Assembly (NCBI RefSeq): GCF_024505085.1
Contig: NZ_JANIBC010000002.1
Coordinates: 62,001 to 126,000 of the forward strand
Reading direction: 5' to 3'
Source of the DNA: Parvularcula maris
GTDB taxonomy: Bacteria > Pseudomonadota > Alphaproteobacteria > Caulobacterales > Parvularculaceae
DNA: 64,000 bases
Of this stretch, positions 18,792-27,151 are shown in pieces; position 1 is the stretch's first letter, and every line of letters starts with the position of its first letter. A model generated the notes under the pieces. The model was not told the DNA's origin. It made no database searches and worked only from the letters and a program-made list of their open reading frames with translations. A program made the position numbers and the translations under genes.

Positions 18792-19310
18792 TTAGAACAT
18801 GTCCATTTCAGGATCGATGATCGTGGTGGTGCCGTTCCGGTTCTTGGCCCAGGCTTCCGGGGTGGAACGCGGGTCGATCGGACGCTCTTTGCCGTAGGAC
18901 ACGACGGAGATGCGGGCCGGGGAGACACCGAGGCCGACGAGGAAGGACTTGGCAGCTTCTGCGCGGCGCTCGCCGAGGGCGAGGTTGTACTCACGCGTGC
19001 CGCGCTCGTCAGCATTGCCGGCGATGCGGAAGTTGTAGTCCATGTTCTCGGGCATCATCATGAACGCGGCCTGGCGGCGAAGAACGGCCTGGGCGTCCGC
19101 GGTGAGGTTGTACTGGTCGTAGCCGTAGAAGACGCGGTTGCCGACGTTCTGCTCGAGCTCCATCTTGGCGACTTCGATGCCGGAGACGACCGGCTCTTCG
19201 ATCACCGGCTCCTCGACGACGACGATGTCTTCTTCGGGAGTGGTGCTGCAAGCAGCGAGAAGGGCCATCGAGGCGACTGCGCCCAAGGTCCCCAGTTTGG
19301 TGAGTTTCAT
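18792..19310 (-). CDS. pal: Peptidoglycan-associated lipoprotein Pal
   Basis: An outer-membrane lipoprotein of 172 residues that binds peptidoglycan and the TolB protein. The lipobox is LAAC (MALLAACSTTPEED). The C-terminal OmpA-like domain runs from about residue 60, with the diaminopimelate-binding motif in GNADERGTREYNLALGERRA. It is the last gene of the tol-pal cluster, separated from tolB by 210 bases that may hold its own promoter. It is followed directly by a strong terminator; no cpoB (ybgF) gene follows. Confidence 0.96.
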   Translation of the reverse strand: MKLTKLGTLGAVASMALLAACSTTPEEDIVVVEEPVIEEPVVSGIEVAKMELEQNVGNRVFYGYDQYNLTADAQAVLRRQAAFMMMPENMDYNFRIAGNADERGTREYNLALGERRAEAAKSFLVGLGVSPARISVVSYGKERPIDPRSTPEAWAKNRNGTTTIIDPEMDMF

Positions 19311-19520
19311 GGCTAATGCTCCGCTTTGCCTTTACCCGGGGACGTCTGCCCCGCCCTGACTCGGCTTGAGTTTGCCCCCAAGCCGCGATGATCTTTGGTC
19401 CATAATTCCCAAGATGAAACAGCGAAGGTGCCGTTTCCGCTCGAGTTCATGGTTAATTCCTGTTCACGCTACTCTGGCTTGCGCCCACGATCAATGATCA
19501 TCGGCGCAAATTGTTAACCC

Positions 19521-20822
19521 TTAGTTCAAGCGCGGCGACCAGGCTGGATCGGAGGCTTCCGTCGGCGTCTGGATGCGGCGCAAATTCTGGCCCGTCAGGT
19601 CGATGGCGAAGAGACGGACCGGCCCACCGGGATACTCCTCCCGATGAAAGGCCAAAACACGGCCGTTTGGTGACCATGTCGGGCCCTCGACGAGGTAGCT
19701 CTCGGTCAGGAGACGCTCGCCTGAACCGTCGGGAGCCACGACACCGATATAGAACTTGCCCTTGTGCTGGCGGGTGAAGGCGATGAGGTCGCCGCGGGGT
19801 GACCAGACGGGCGTGCCGTAGGTGCCCTGGCCGAAAGTGATTCGGCGTTGGTCCGAGCCGTCGGCGTTCATCACATAGACCTGCTGACTGCCGCCACGGT
19901 CCGAGGCGAAGGCGATCTTGTCGCCGCGGGGGGACATGGAGGGCGAGACGTCGATGGCCGGGTTCGAGGTCAGGCGCTGCAGGCGGCCCGAGATCGGATC
20001 GAGATAGGCGACGTCCGAATTGCCGTTGCGGGCGAAGCTGACCAGCAGACGATCGCCATCGGGGGTGAAGCGGGGCGCAAACGTCATGCCGGGGAAGTCA
20101 CCGACTTCGCGCTGCACGCCGGTCTCGATGTTGAAGAGATAGACCTTGGCCGGGCGGTCCTCGAACAGGGCGAGATAGGTGATCTCCTGCTCGTTGGGGG
20201 AGAAGCGCGGCGTCAGCACGTTGTAGGGGAGCCCCTGGGTCAGGGTCTGGGGGTTGTAGCCGTCCTGATCCATGATGACGAGCTGCTTCTTGCGGTCGGT
20301 CTTGGGACCGGTCTCGCCCACATAGACGAGGCGGCTGTCGAAATAGCCCGCCTCGCCGGTGAGCTGGGTGTAGACGAAGTCCGAGACCTTGTGCGCGGCG
20401 CGGCGCCAGTTCTCGCGCGGGGTCTTGTAGGCGACCGAGGCGACCTGCTGGTTGCCGACCACGTCCCAGAGGCGGGTGTTGATCTGCACCCTTCCGTCGC
20501 CGAGGTCCACGACCTCACCGGCCAGGAGCACACGCGCACCGATCACCCGCCAGTCGGCGAAGCGCGGCGTCACATTGATGTTGGTGATGTTCTCGATGAA
20601 GGCTTCCTCGCCGATCGGCGCCAGCAGCCCCGAATTGCGAAGGTCCGTCTCGATGACCCCGGAGATCTCCCCGCCGAGATCGGCGTCGGTCTCGCTGACA
20701 TAGTCCGGGATGGCGATCGGCATGGGGTCCGTGCGGCCCCTGGTGACGTCGATCTCCACCTGCGCGCTGGCCATGACCGGCGCGAAGGCGAGCGTCATGG
20801 CGAGAGCGATCTGTCTCAGCAT
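19521..20822 (-). CDS. tolB: Tol-Pal periplasmic protein TolB
   Basis: A 433-residue secreted protein with a signal peptide (LAMTLAFAPVMASAQ), an N-terminal TolB domain and a C-terminal six-bladed beta-propeller. The propeller blades carry the repeated motif SPNG/SPRGD with IAFTR or IAFASDRG (for example MSPRGDKIAFASDRGGSQQV). It binds Pal and transmits energy from TolA to keep the outer membrane tethered during division. It lies between tolA and pal in the usual order. Confidence 0.97.
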   Translation of the reverse strand: MLRQIALAMTLAFAPVMASAQVEIDVTRGRTDPMPIAIPDYVSETDADLGGEISGVIETDLRNSGLLAPIGEEAFIENITNINVTPRFADWRVIGARVLLAGEVVDLGDGRVQINTRLWDVVGNQQVASVAYKTPRENWRRAAHKVSDFVYTQLTGEAGYFDSRLVYVGETGPKTDRKKQLVIMDQDGYNPQTLTQGLPYNVLTPRFSPNEQEITYLALFEDRPAKVYLFNIETGVQREVGDFPGMTFAPRFTPDGDRLLVSFARNGNSDVAYLDPISGRLQRLTSNPAIDVSPSMSPRGDKIAFASDRGGSQQVYVMNADGSDQRRITFGQGTYGTPVWSPRGDLIAFTRQHKGKFYIGVVAPDGSGERLLTESYLVEGPTWSPNGRVLAFHREEYPGGPVRLFAIDLTGQNLRRIQTPTEASDPAWSPRLN

Positions 20823-20927
20823 CGTGGCGCTACCTCTTCGTTGAAATTCCCTGCGGGTCCATGACTACCAAGGCCCGCATCATTAGAAAACCGTGCAAAC
20901 TGTTCAGGTTCAGTGGCCCGAACGCGC

Positions 20928-21755
20928 CTACATCACCCCTTGCGGCGTGAAGTTCAGCGTGATCTCCGACCAGACATAGTACCGCTCCTGGGGGAGGAAA
21001 TCGTAGGGTGCGCAGGCGGTCACGGCCTGCACCGCGCGGTCGCGCGTCGTCTTCCACCAAGTGTTGCCCGACAGGCTGATCTGCGCGTTGTTAAGGACCC
21101 TGGGCTGGCCGATGATCTCTCCCTCGCGATCGAGCTTGAAGTTGACCCGGACCACAAGCTTCTCGGCATCCGGCACACCAGTGGGCTGGTTGTAGCAGCT
21201 CTCCGCCATGCGGGCGCGGATGAGGTCCTCCTCCATCGCCGTAAGCGTATCGCCGAGGCCGATCTGCTCCTGATCGCGCAGACCCTCGGCGTCGAGCACC
21301 TCGGAAGGCGCCTTGCGATCGTCCTCTTCCTCGAGGTCCACCAGCGCATCGTCCAGGCCGGAGAAGAAGTCGTCCTCCTGCTTCGGCTTGTCCTGGGTCT
21401 CCTGCTTGGGCGGCTCCGGTTTTTGTTCAGGCTCGGGTTTAGGCTGCTCGGGCTCGGGAGTGGGTTCAGGCTCGGGCTGCGGCGTCTCCTCGATGGGCTG
21501 AGGCACCGGCACGGGATCGGGCAGCTCCGCCACCTCGATGTCGTCGCGCAGGGGCGCGGGGTCCTCGGCCACCTCCTCGGACTTCTGGTCGGCCTTGACC
21601 GAGACCATCTCACCGAACTCCGCTTCCGAGATCAGGTTGACCGGCACCACGGCGCGGTAGGCCACCTCGGGCACCGCCAGGAACGGCGCCACGATGAAGC
21701 CCGCGGCAAGGATGCCGACATGCAACAGCGCAGAGATGAAGGTCGCGTAGCGCAA
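20928..21755 (-). CDS. tolA: TolA-like energy transducer
   Basis: An inner-membrane-anchored protein of 275 residues. An N-terminal transmembrane helix ([20 protein letters not shown]) is followed by a periplasmic Pro/Glu/Gln-rich linker (residues about 75 to 125, made of PEPEP and PKPEP units) and a C-terminal TonB/TolA-type domain ([15 protein letters not shown]). The central part is short and Pro-Glu-rich rather than a long alanine/lysine helix as in E. coli TolA, so identity rests on its place between tolR and tolB and on the C-terminal fold. It couples proton-motive force from TolQR to TolB/Pal. Confidence 0.88.
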   Translation of the reverse strand: MRYATFISALLHVGILAAGFIVAPFLAVPEVAYRAVVPVNLISEAEFGEMVSVKADQKSEEVAEDPAPLRDDIEVAELPDPVPVPQPIEETPQPEPEPTPEPEQPKPEPEQKPEPPKQETQDKPKQEDDFFSGLDDALVDLEEEDDRKAPSEVLDAEGLRDQEQIGLGDTLTAMEEDLIRARMAESCYNQPTGVPDAEKLVVRVNFKLDREGEIIGQPRVLNNAQISLSGNTWWKTTRDRAVQAVTACAPYDFLPQERYYVWSEITLNFTPQGVM

Positions 21756-21803
21756 ACGGGCCTGCCCTTAGCTATTGCCGGGCTCCCCTGCCCGGCACCT
21801 GTT

Positions 21804-22247
21804 CTAACCGTTGTCGTTGACCAGTCCGAAGTCGCGGAAACCTGCGGCCTGGATGCGCCCCAGCACCTTGGCCACGTCGTCGTAGAGAACCCGCTTGTCC
21901 GCCCGGACATAGATCGTCTGGTCGTAGCCGGTCTGGGCGATGGCGGAGAGGTGCGAGATCAGATCGTCATAGGCGACCTCGGTCTCCTGCACGAAGATCT
22001 TGCCGTCCGCCGTGATCGAGATGGTCAGGGGCTCGACCTCCTCGGTCATGGCCTGGGCCTCGGTCTCGGGCAGCTCGACGTCGATGCCCACCGTGAGGAG
22101 CGGCGCCGCCACCATGAAGATGATGAGCAGCACCAGCATGACATCGACCAGCGGCGTCACGTTGATCTCGGACATGGGCGCGGAGGAGCGCTTGAGCTTG
22201 GAGCCCGAGAAGCCCCCGCCTCCGCCTGGCATCAGACCACCGGCCAT
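21804..22247 (-). CDS. tolR: Tol-Pal system protein TolR
   Basis: A 147-residue ExbD/TolR protein with one N-terminal transmembrane helix bearing the key aspartate in [20 protein letters not shown], followed by a periplasmic domain. With TolQ it forms the proton channel that powers TolA. The N-terminus contains a glycine-rich stretch ([11 protein letters not shown]), common in alphaproteobacterial TolR. It is separated by three bases from tolQ upstream. Confidence 0.96.
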   Translation of the reverse strand: MAGGLMPGGGGGFSGSKLKRSSAPMSEINVTPLVDVMLVLLIIFMVAAPLLTVGIDVELPETEAQAMTEEVEPLTISITADGKIFVQETEVAYDDLISHLSAIAQTGYDQTIYVRADKRVLYDDVAKVLGRIQAAGFRDFGLVNDNG

Positions 22248-22250
22248 GGC

Positions 22251-22955
22251 TCAGCGGCCTCCGTCGGCCTGGCGGCTGAGGATGGCGGTGAACTCGCCGG
22301 TGAAGCCCTCGACGCGGGTGATGTAGCTGTTGAGCGCCGCCGTGTAGCGGTTGTAGCCGACCACCGCCGGGATGGCGGCGACGAGGCCGATGGCCGTTGC
22401 GAACAGCGCCTCGGCGATGCCGGGGGCCACGACGGCAAGGTTGGCATCGCCGGTCTGGGCAATGCCCTGGAACGAGTTCATGATGCCCCAGACGGTGCCG
22501 AAGAGACCCACGAAGGGCGCGACCGAGCCGACGGTCGCCAGCACTGGAAGCTGGCTCGAAGCCTTCTCTAGTTCCCTTTGGGCCTCGGCCATCATGCGGC
22601 GCTCGGCGCGCTGGACGAGGGACGGGGCGAAGCCTCCCGAGGGCTGGTTCTTGGCGAACTCGTCCATGCCGGCGACGAAAACGCGGGCCATCGGATGGTC
22701 GAGACGGTCCTTGAGACGGCGATAGAGGTCGTCGAGCGGCCGGCCCGAATAGAACTGCTCCTCGAACTTCTTCGCCTTGCCCCGAAGCCGCGAGAAGGTC
22801 AGCGACTTGTCGATGATGATGGCCCAGGACCAGACACTGGCCAGGGCGAGCGCGATCATGACGGCTTTGACCACCGGGTCGGCCTGCATGAACATGGCGA
22901 CCGCACCGAACTCCGTGCCGATCGCGTTCTGCGCGACGACCTCTTCTTCCATCAC
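22251..22955 (-). CDS. tolQ: Tol-Pal system protein TolQ
   Basis: A 234-residue MotA/TolQ/ExbB-type inner-membrane protein with three transmembrane helices. The family stretches [20 protein letters not shown] and [20 protein letters not shown] are present. It is the first gene of the cluster; the ybgC thioesterase that often precedes tolQ is missing and the upstream neighbour is a LuxR regulator in the same direction, 213 bases away. Confidence 0.96.
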   Translation of the reverse strand: MMEEEVVAQNAIGTEFGAVAMFMQADPVVKAVMIALALASVWSWAIIIDKSLTFSRLRGKAKKFEEQFYSGRPLDDLYRRLKDRLDHPMARVFVAGMDEFAKNQPSGGFAPSLVQRAERRMMAEAQRELEKASSQLPVLATVGSVAPFVGLFGTVWGIMNSFQGIAQTGDANLAVVAPGIAEALFATAIGLVAAIPAVVGYNRYTAALNSYITRVEGFTGEFTAILSRQADGGR

Positions 22956-23102
22956 TGACTCCTAAATTCGCCCCGAAGGCGCCCTTACCCTGCCTAGACG
23001 TAAACCGTCTTTATTAACCAGTTCTACACGAGGTCGCTCACCATTTCGAGACCGGATGTGGGGGGTTTCTCTCTCAAATGGTTCAGCCGAACCCGTAGGA
23101 GC

Positions 23103-23158
23103 GATGGCGAAGCCATCCGCCTTGCCAGGCTGAGCGGCGGAAAGCTTCGCGTTCCGCC
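23103..23158. repeat. Two intergenic hairpins between tolQ and luxR
   Basis: GATGGC and GCCATC (23103-23117) form a 6-base stem with a GAA loop; GGCGGAA and TTCCGCC (23136-23158) form a 7-base stem with a 9-base loop. They lie just downstream of the LuxR gene stop on its transcript, without a T-run. They may form a mRNA 3' structure or part of the upstream region of tolQ. Confidence 0.4.
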
Positions 23159-23168
23159 CTACGAAGCT

Positions 23169-24002
23169 TCAGTCGATCAGTCCCAGCGCCAGGCCCCGGA
23201 GCGCAGCCGTCACCCGGTCGCCCACATGCAGCTTCCTGAAGATCCGGCGCACATAGGTGTCCACCGTGTTGGGGCTGAGGTCGAGGATCTCCGCCATCAC
23301 CCCGTTGGACTTGCCCTTGGCGATCCAGGCGAGGATCTCCCGCTCGCGCTCGGACAGCTTGGCGTAGCTCGGCAGCTTGGCGGTCAGGAGCTCGCAGTAG
23401 CGCAGGTGAGCGATCTGCGAGATGAAGTGGAAGCGGTTGATCTCGGTCTCGTCGGCGATGGCCTTCCCGCTGCCGCCGCCGATGCCGACATAGCCGTTGC
23501 GGCCATGGGGGCCGAAGACGGCGATGGCGAAGCCGTCCCCGAGGTTCTCTTCCTTCAGGATCTCCACATAGCGCTCCTCCGCCTCGGTCAGGTCGCGGTA
23601 GCGGCCCACCTCGCTCCACCGGAAGGGGCGGCACGCATCGAGGGCATGGCGGGGGATCGGATCGACCTTGTAGAGCTGCTCCTTCTTGTACCGCCTCACC
23701 CAGCTGCTGGGAAAACCGTTGGTCACCACCGGCACCCAGTCCGAGTGGTCCGAAGCACCGGGCGCCGGCATGTGGTGGTAGCTGATCATGGTGGCGCCCA
23801 GCTTGTCGAAGACGTCGATGCAGAGCGATCCGAGCTGATCGGTATGGCGGCACTTCCTGGCGGCTTCGGCGAAATTTAGCAGGCTGTCTCCTCCAGAACC
23901 GAAGTCCTGAAGCTCCCATTCTATCGTATCGTCGTCACTAAAAGGCATCTTGGCCGACCGGTCTACGGCTTCGTTCATGGGGTAAACAGTATCACTCAAC
24001 AC
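23169..24002 (-). CDS. LuxR-type regulator with autoinducer-binding domain (LuxR solo)
   Basis: A 277-residue transcription factor. Residues about 45 to 190 form an autoinducer-binding domain with the conserved pattern of aromatic and acidic residues (FPSSWVRRYKKEQLYKVDP, then PFRW), that is the W, Y, D, P and W positions used by TraR/LuxR for acyl-homoserine lactone. The C-terminal GerE helix-turn-helix is clear (LSEREREILAWIAKGKSNGV, then LSPNTVDTYVRRIF). No luxI is in the window. The start may be GTG at 24002 or ATG at 23978; neither ribosome site is ideal. It is divergent from asd across 239 bases. Confidence 0.9.
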   Translation of the reverse strand: MLSDTVYPMNEAVDRSAKMPFSDDDTIEWELQDFGSGGDSLLNFAEAARKCRHTDQLGSLCIDVFDKLGATMISYHHMPAPGASDHSDWVPVVTNGFPSSWVRRYKKEQLYKVDPIPRHALDACRPFRWSEVGRYRDLTEAEERYVEILKEENLGDGFAIAVFGPHGRNGYVGIGGGSGKAIADETEINRFHFISQIAHLRYCELLTAKLPSYAKLSEREREILAWIAKGKSNGVMAEILDLSPNTVDTYVRRIFRKLHVGDRVTAALRGLALGLID

Positions 24003-24153
24003 GGTAGAAGAATTCCTCGTCAGGATGACATCCTCTCCCTTCGCAAGGAAGACGTATATGGTTACCTGAACTGTACAAAAGGTCGCGCCCTTTCATTTGT
24101 GATCAGCCGCGCTACGTTTTATCATCACAGAAAAAAGTTCCAGGTACTCACTC

Positions 24154-24163
24154 GCAGTACTGC
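24154..24163. promoter_or_regulatory. 10-bp perfect palindrome between luxR and asd
   Basis: GCAGTACTGC, a perfect self-complementary decamer in the divergent 239-base luxR-asd interval, 78 bases before the asd start. That interval is less GC-rich than its neighbours and also holds TGTACA at 24072. It is a possible binding site of the LuxR protein or of an asd regulator; chance is not excluded. Confidence 0.25.
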
Positions 24164-24241
24164 ATTTTCCTGTTGCACCGCAGCGATTGACCCGAGCGGG
24201 GCTCCGTTGCACAGGGGGCGCGAGTTTCGAGGAGCACTCCC

Positions 24242-25276
24242 ATGGCCATCAATGTCGCGATCGTAGGCGCCACCGGTATGGTTGGCCAGGAGCTTCTGGC
24301 CATTCTGGCGGAGCGACTTTTCCCCGCCGACGAGGTGGTGGCCCTCGCCTCGCGCAACTCCCTCGGCCGCGAGGTCAGCTACGGCGACAGGACGCTGAAG
24401 TGCCGCGACCTCGCCCAGTTCGACTTCAAGAACACCGCCGTCGCCATCTTCGCGGCGGGCGGCGACATCTCCAAGGAGTACGCGCCGAAGGCGGCGGCAG
24501 CCGGGGCCATCGTCATCGACAACTCCTCCGCCTTCCGTCTCGACCCGGACGTTCCACTGGTGGTGCCAGAGGTGAACCCCGAGGCTGTCGAGGGCTTCGG
24601 TAAGCGCCGCATCATCGCCAACCCGAACTGCTCCACCGCTCAGCTCGTCGTCGCGCTCAAGCCGCTTCACGACCGTGCACGGATCAAGCGGGTGGTGGTC
24701 TCGACCTACCAGTCGGTCTCGGGCGCTGGCAAGGAGGCCGCCGACGAGCTCTTCCGCCAGACCAAGGGCATCTTCGTCGGCGACGATGCGACCCCTGAGC
24801 ACTTCACCAAGCAGATCGCCTTCAACGTCATCCCCCATATCGACGTCTTCATGGATGACGGCTCGACCAGGGAAGAGTTCAAGATGACGGCGGAGACGAA
24901 GAAGATCCTCGACCCCAAGATCAAGCTCACCGCCACGGCTGTCCGTGTACCCGTCTTCGTCGGCCACTCCGAGGCGGTGAATATCGAGTTCGAAGAGCCC
25001 CTCGACGCCGGCGAGGCCCGCAAGATCCTGCGCGAGGCGCCTGGCTGCCTCGTGGTCGATAAGCGCGAGGACGGGGGCTATGTCACGCCGGTGGAGTGCG
25101 TCGGCGACTTCGCCACCTTCATCAGCCGTATCCGTGACGACTCGACCGCGGACAACGCCATCAATATGTGGGTGGTGTCCGACAATCTGCGAAAGGGCGC
25201 CGCGCTCAACGCGGTGCAGATCGCGGAGCTGCTGCTCAACCGAGGTCTCCTCGGAGAGAGCGTACAGCTTCACTAG
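24242..25276 (+). CDS. asd: Aspartate-semialdehyde dehydrogenase
   Basis: A 344-residue NADP-dependent enzyme that reduces aspartyl phosphate to the semialdehyde, the branch point to lysine, diaminopimelate, threonine and methionine. The N-terminal nucleotide motif is VAIVGATGMVGQELL. The catalytic cysteine is in NPNCSTAQL near residue 130, and the TYQSVSGAGKEA stretch and the C-terminal VRVPVFVGHSEAVNIEF region are present. The ribosome site GAGGAG lies in front of the ATG. It is monocistronic as far as can be seen. Confidence 0.97.
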   Translation: MAINVAIVGATGMVGQELLAILAERLFPADEVVALASRNSLGREVSYGDRTLKCRDLAQFDFKNTAVAIFAAGGDISKEYAPKAAAAGAIVIDNSSAFRLDPDVPLVVPEVNPEAVEGFGKRRIIANPNCSTAQLVVALKPLHDRARIKRVVVSTYQSVSGAGKEAADELFRQTKGIFVGDDATPEHFTKQIAFNVIPHIDVFMDDGSTREEFKMTAETKKILDPKIKLTATAVRVPVFVGHSEAVNIEFEEPLDAGEARKILREAPGCLVVDKREDGGYVTPVECVGDFATFISRIRDDSTADNAINMWVVSDNLRKGAALNAVQIAELLLNRGLLGESVQLH

Positions 25277-25440
25277 CGAGCCGCGGCGGACCATTCCTAC
25301 CAGCAGGTCGCGCGCCGCAACCAAGCGTGCGGCCTGCACATAAACAAAAGTTAGCCCCGATCCCGTGTCCTTTCTCCGGCGCGCTCCGAACCTTTGTTCG
25401 TAGCCGAAGACGACAACTGTCCACGACACGGAGGTGTCCG

Positions 25441-26085
25441 ATGAAAAGCCCCCTTACCCTCGCCCTCGTCGGCAGCGCCGCGCTCCTGGCCGCCTGCACG
25501 ACCGCCACGCCGTTCAAGGAAGCCAGCAAGTCCGGCGCGCCTGGATATAGCGACGTGAAGATCAGCTCGTCCGTCTACCGGGTCTCGTTCAAAGGCAACT
25601 CCCAGACCGAGCGTGAGACGGTCGAGAACTCGCTTCTCTTCCGCTCTGCGCAGATCGCCGAGCAGAACGGCGCGCCCTTCTTCCAGATCATCGACCGCGA
25701 CGTCGACCGGCAGTTCGTCGAGAACGATGCAATCGACACGGATGGGTTCACCCTGGCCGGATACAGCGTCGAGGACCCCTACCAGGCGGGCACGGATGCC
25801 AACTTCCACAACGCCCGCTTCAGAGGCGGCTTTCACGGACGCGGGTTCAGGGGACGCGGGTTCGCCGGACGGGGCTTCAGGGGCAGAACTTTCCGGGGCG
25901 GCTTCCACGGCACCGGTTTCAGCTATTACGGCGGCGGTTTCCGCGGCAGCGTCAGCGAGCGTTTCGAGGCGATCGCCTATATTCGTCTCTACGGCAACGA
26001 TCCGGAAGTGACCGGGGCGGTGTTCGAAACGCAGACGGTGCTTGCTTCGCTCCGTCCCAGGATTACCTTCCCGAAGGAGGGCTAA
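25441..26085 (+). CDS. CC0125/CC1285-type lipoprotein with an Arg-Gly-Phe repeat
   Basis: A small envelope lipoprotein of 214 residues. The signal peptide MKSPLTLALVGSAALLAAC ends in a lipobox. Residues about 35 to 100 show the family pattern (GYSDVKISSSVYRVSFKGN, then FQIIDRD) recalled from Caulobacter CC0125/CC1285 lipoproteins. Residues about 125 to 165 are an unusual low-complexity stretch of GRGFRGRGFAGRGFRGR type, rich in Gly, Arg and Phe, followed by a second conserved part (YIRLYGNDP). The ATG at 25441 is used, with GGAGGT in front; the frame is open further upstream but without homology. Function unknown. Confidence 0.8.
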   Translation: MKSPLTLALVGSAALLAACTTATPFKEASKSGAPGYSDVKISSSVYRVSFKGNSQTERETVENSLLFRSAQIAEQNGAPFFQIIDRDVDRQFVENDAIDTDGFTLAGYSVEDPYQAGTDANFHNARFRGGFHGRGFRGRGFAGRGFRGRTFRGGFHGTGFSYYGGGFRGSVSERFEAIAYIRLYGNDPEVTGAVFETQTVLASLRPRITFPKEG

Positions 26086-26202
26086 AACCTCACCTTCGGC
26101 TCCTGCTGACCTCACCGAAGGCAGCGGGGGTCCGTCGATGAGATGAGGGCGCTCGTCGTTTCTGGCTTTCGAAGCACGCACAGCACCCGCTACGCTGCGG
26201 TC

Positions 26203-26724
26203 ATGACCTCCCTTGCCCTCTCCTTCATCGCCGCTGCATCGCTTCAGAATGCGGGGGGTCCCTGCTCCGCCGAGGTGTACCAGCAGTACGATTTCTGGCT
26301 TGGGCATTGGGAGGTCATGTCCGGAGACACCCCTGCCGGACGAAGCGTGATCGAGAAGACGCCGACCGGCTGCGGCATTGTTCAGCACTGGACGGCCGCG
26401 GACGGCCAGACGGGAGTCAGCGTCAGCCACTACGAGGCCAGCGATGGCAGGTGGCACCAGACCTGGGTCGGCGACACCTTCTCGGTCCGCTATGCCGGCG
26501 GCCTCGACCGGCAAGGCGCCATGGTCCTGGAAGGAACCCTCTCTGCCTTTGGGTCGGACCTGAGCCTTCCTTTTCGGGGCCGCTGGCTCCCCGTCGGCGA
26601 CGACCGGATCGTGCAGCGCTTCCACTACCGCGATGCCGAGACCGGCGAGTGGAAGGACTGGTTTCAGGGCACCTCCCGCCGCCTGCCTGCGGCGGAGAGC
26701 CCGGCGGGAGAAGCCGAACGATAG
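26203..26724 (+). CDS. Secreted DUF1579-like protein, function unknown
   Basis: A 173-residue protein when started at the ATG at 26203, which gives a signal peptide (MTSLALSFIAAASLQNAGG). The longer frame from 26143 adds 20 residues that do not look like a signal. YDFWLGHWEV at the N-terminus of the mature part is the start of a DUF1579/lipocalin-like beta-barrel fold, with GRWHQTWVGD and DWFQGTSRRL later. No catalytic residues are recognised. It lies 117 bases after the lipoprotein gene. Confidence 0.7.
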   Translation: MTSLALSFIAAASLQNAGGPCSAEVYQQYDFWLGHWEVMSGDTPAGRSVIEKTPTGCGIVQHWTAADGQTGVSVSHYEASDGRWHQTWVGDTFSVRYAGGLDRQGAMVLEGTLSAFGSDLSLPFRGRWLPVGDDRIVQRFHYRDAETGEWKDWFQGTSRRLPAAESPAGEAER

Positions 26725-26769
26725 GCGGCTCCCGCCTGTTGTCTCCACCTAACAAGAAGTGGAGACCCC

Positions 26770-27117
26770 ATGAGCGGCATCGAGAAACTGAACGCCAACG
26801 AGCACAAACCGGGCAGCCATGGCGAGGCCCTGGCCATGAGCAATGGCGACATGGCCCTGCGCATCTGGTTCGAGGGCAAGACCGACAAGAAGGACCTGCA
26901 CGCCTCTGACTACGAGACCATCGGCTACGTCATCGAAGGCGAAGCGAAGCTGCACTCCGAGGGCGAGACCCTTCACCTCACCCAAGGCGATAGCTGGCGC
27001 GTGCCGAAGGGTGAGATGCACGCCTACGAGATCGAAGACAGCTTCCGCGCCGTGGAGGTGACGAGCCCGCCCGCCAGAGGCGCGGCGCTCGGCGGTCACG
27101 GCCACGCCCCCGCTTGA
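26770..27117 (+). CDS. Cupin-domain protein
   Basis: A small soluble cupin of 115 residues. The beta-barrel motifs are visible: the first around IGYVIEGEAKLHSEGE, with glutamate but without the usual paired histidines, and the second around GDSWRVPKGEMHAYEI, with the histidine. The metal site therefore looks incomplete. The tail is glycine- and histidine-rich. A clear ribosome site (AAGTGGAG) precedes the ATG. Substrate unknown. Confidence 0.8.
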   Translation: MSGIEKLNANEHKPGSHGEALAMSNGDMALRIWFEGKTDKKDLHASDYETIGYVIEGEAKLHSEGETLHLTQGDSWRVPKGEMHAYEIEDSFRAVEVTSPPARGAALGGHGHAPA

Positions 27118-27151
27118 GGCCCCTTACCGTTGAAGGGCGGAGCAGCCGGTT

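Noticed and set aside
20913-22571. 552-codon open frame on the plus strand
   Set aside because: Antisense to tolA, tolR and tolQ; it has a His/Arg/Gly-rich composition typical of shadow frames.
24064-24083. lux-box-like element (ACCT...AGGT, with TGTACA inside)
   Set aside because: The outer and inner inverted repeats have different centres, so it is not a proper 20-base dyad; kept only as a note next to the luxR finding.
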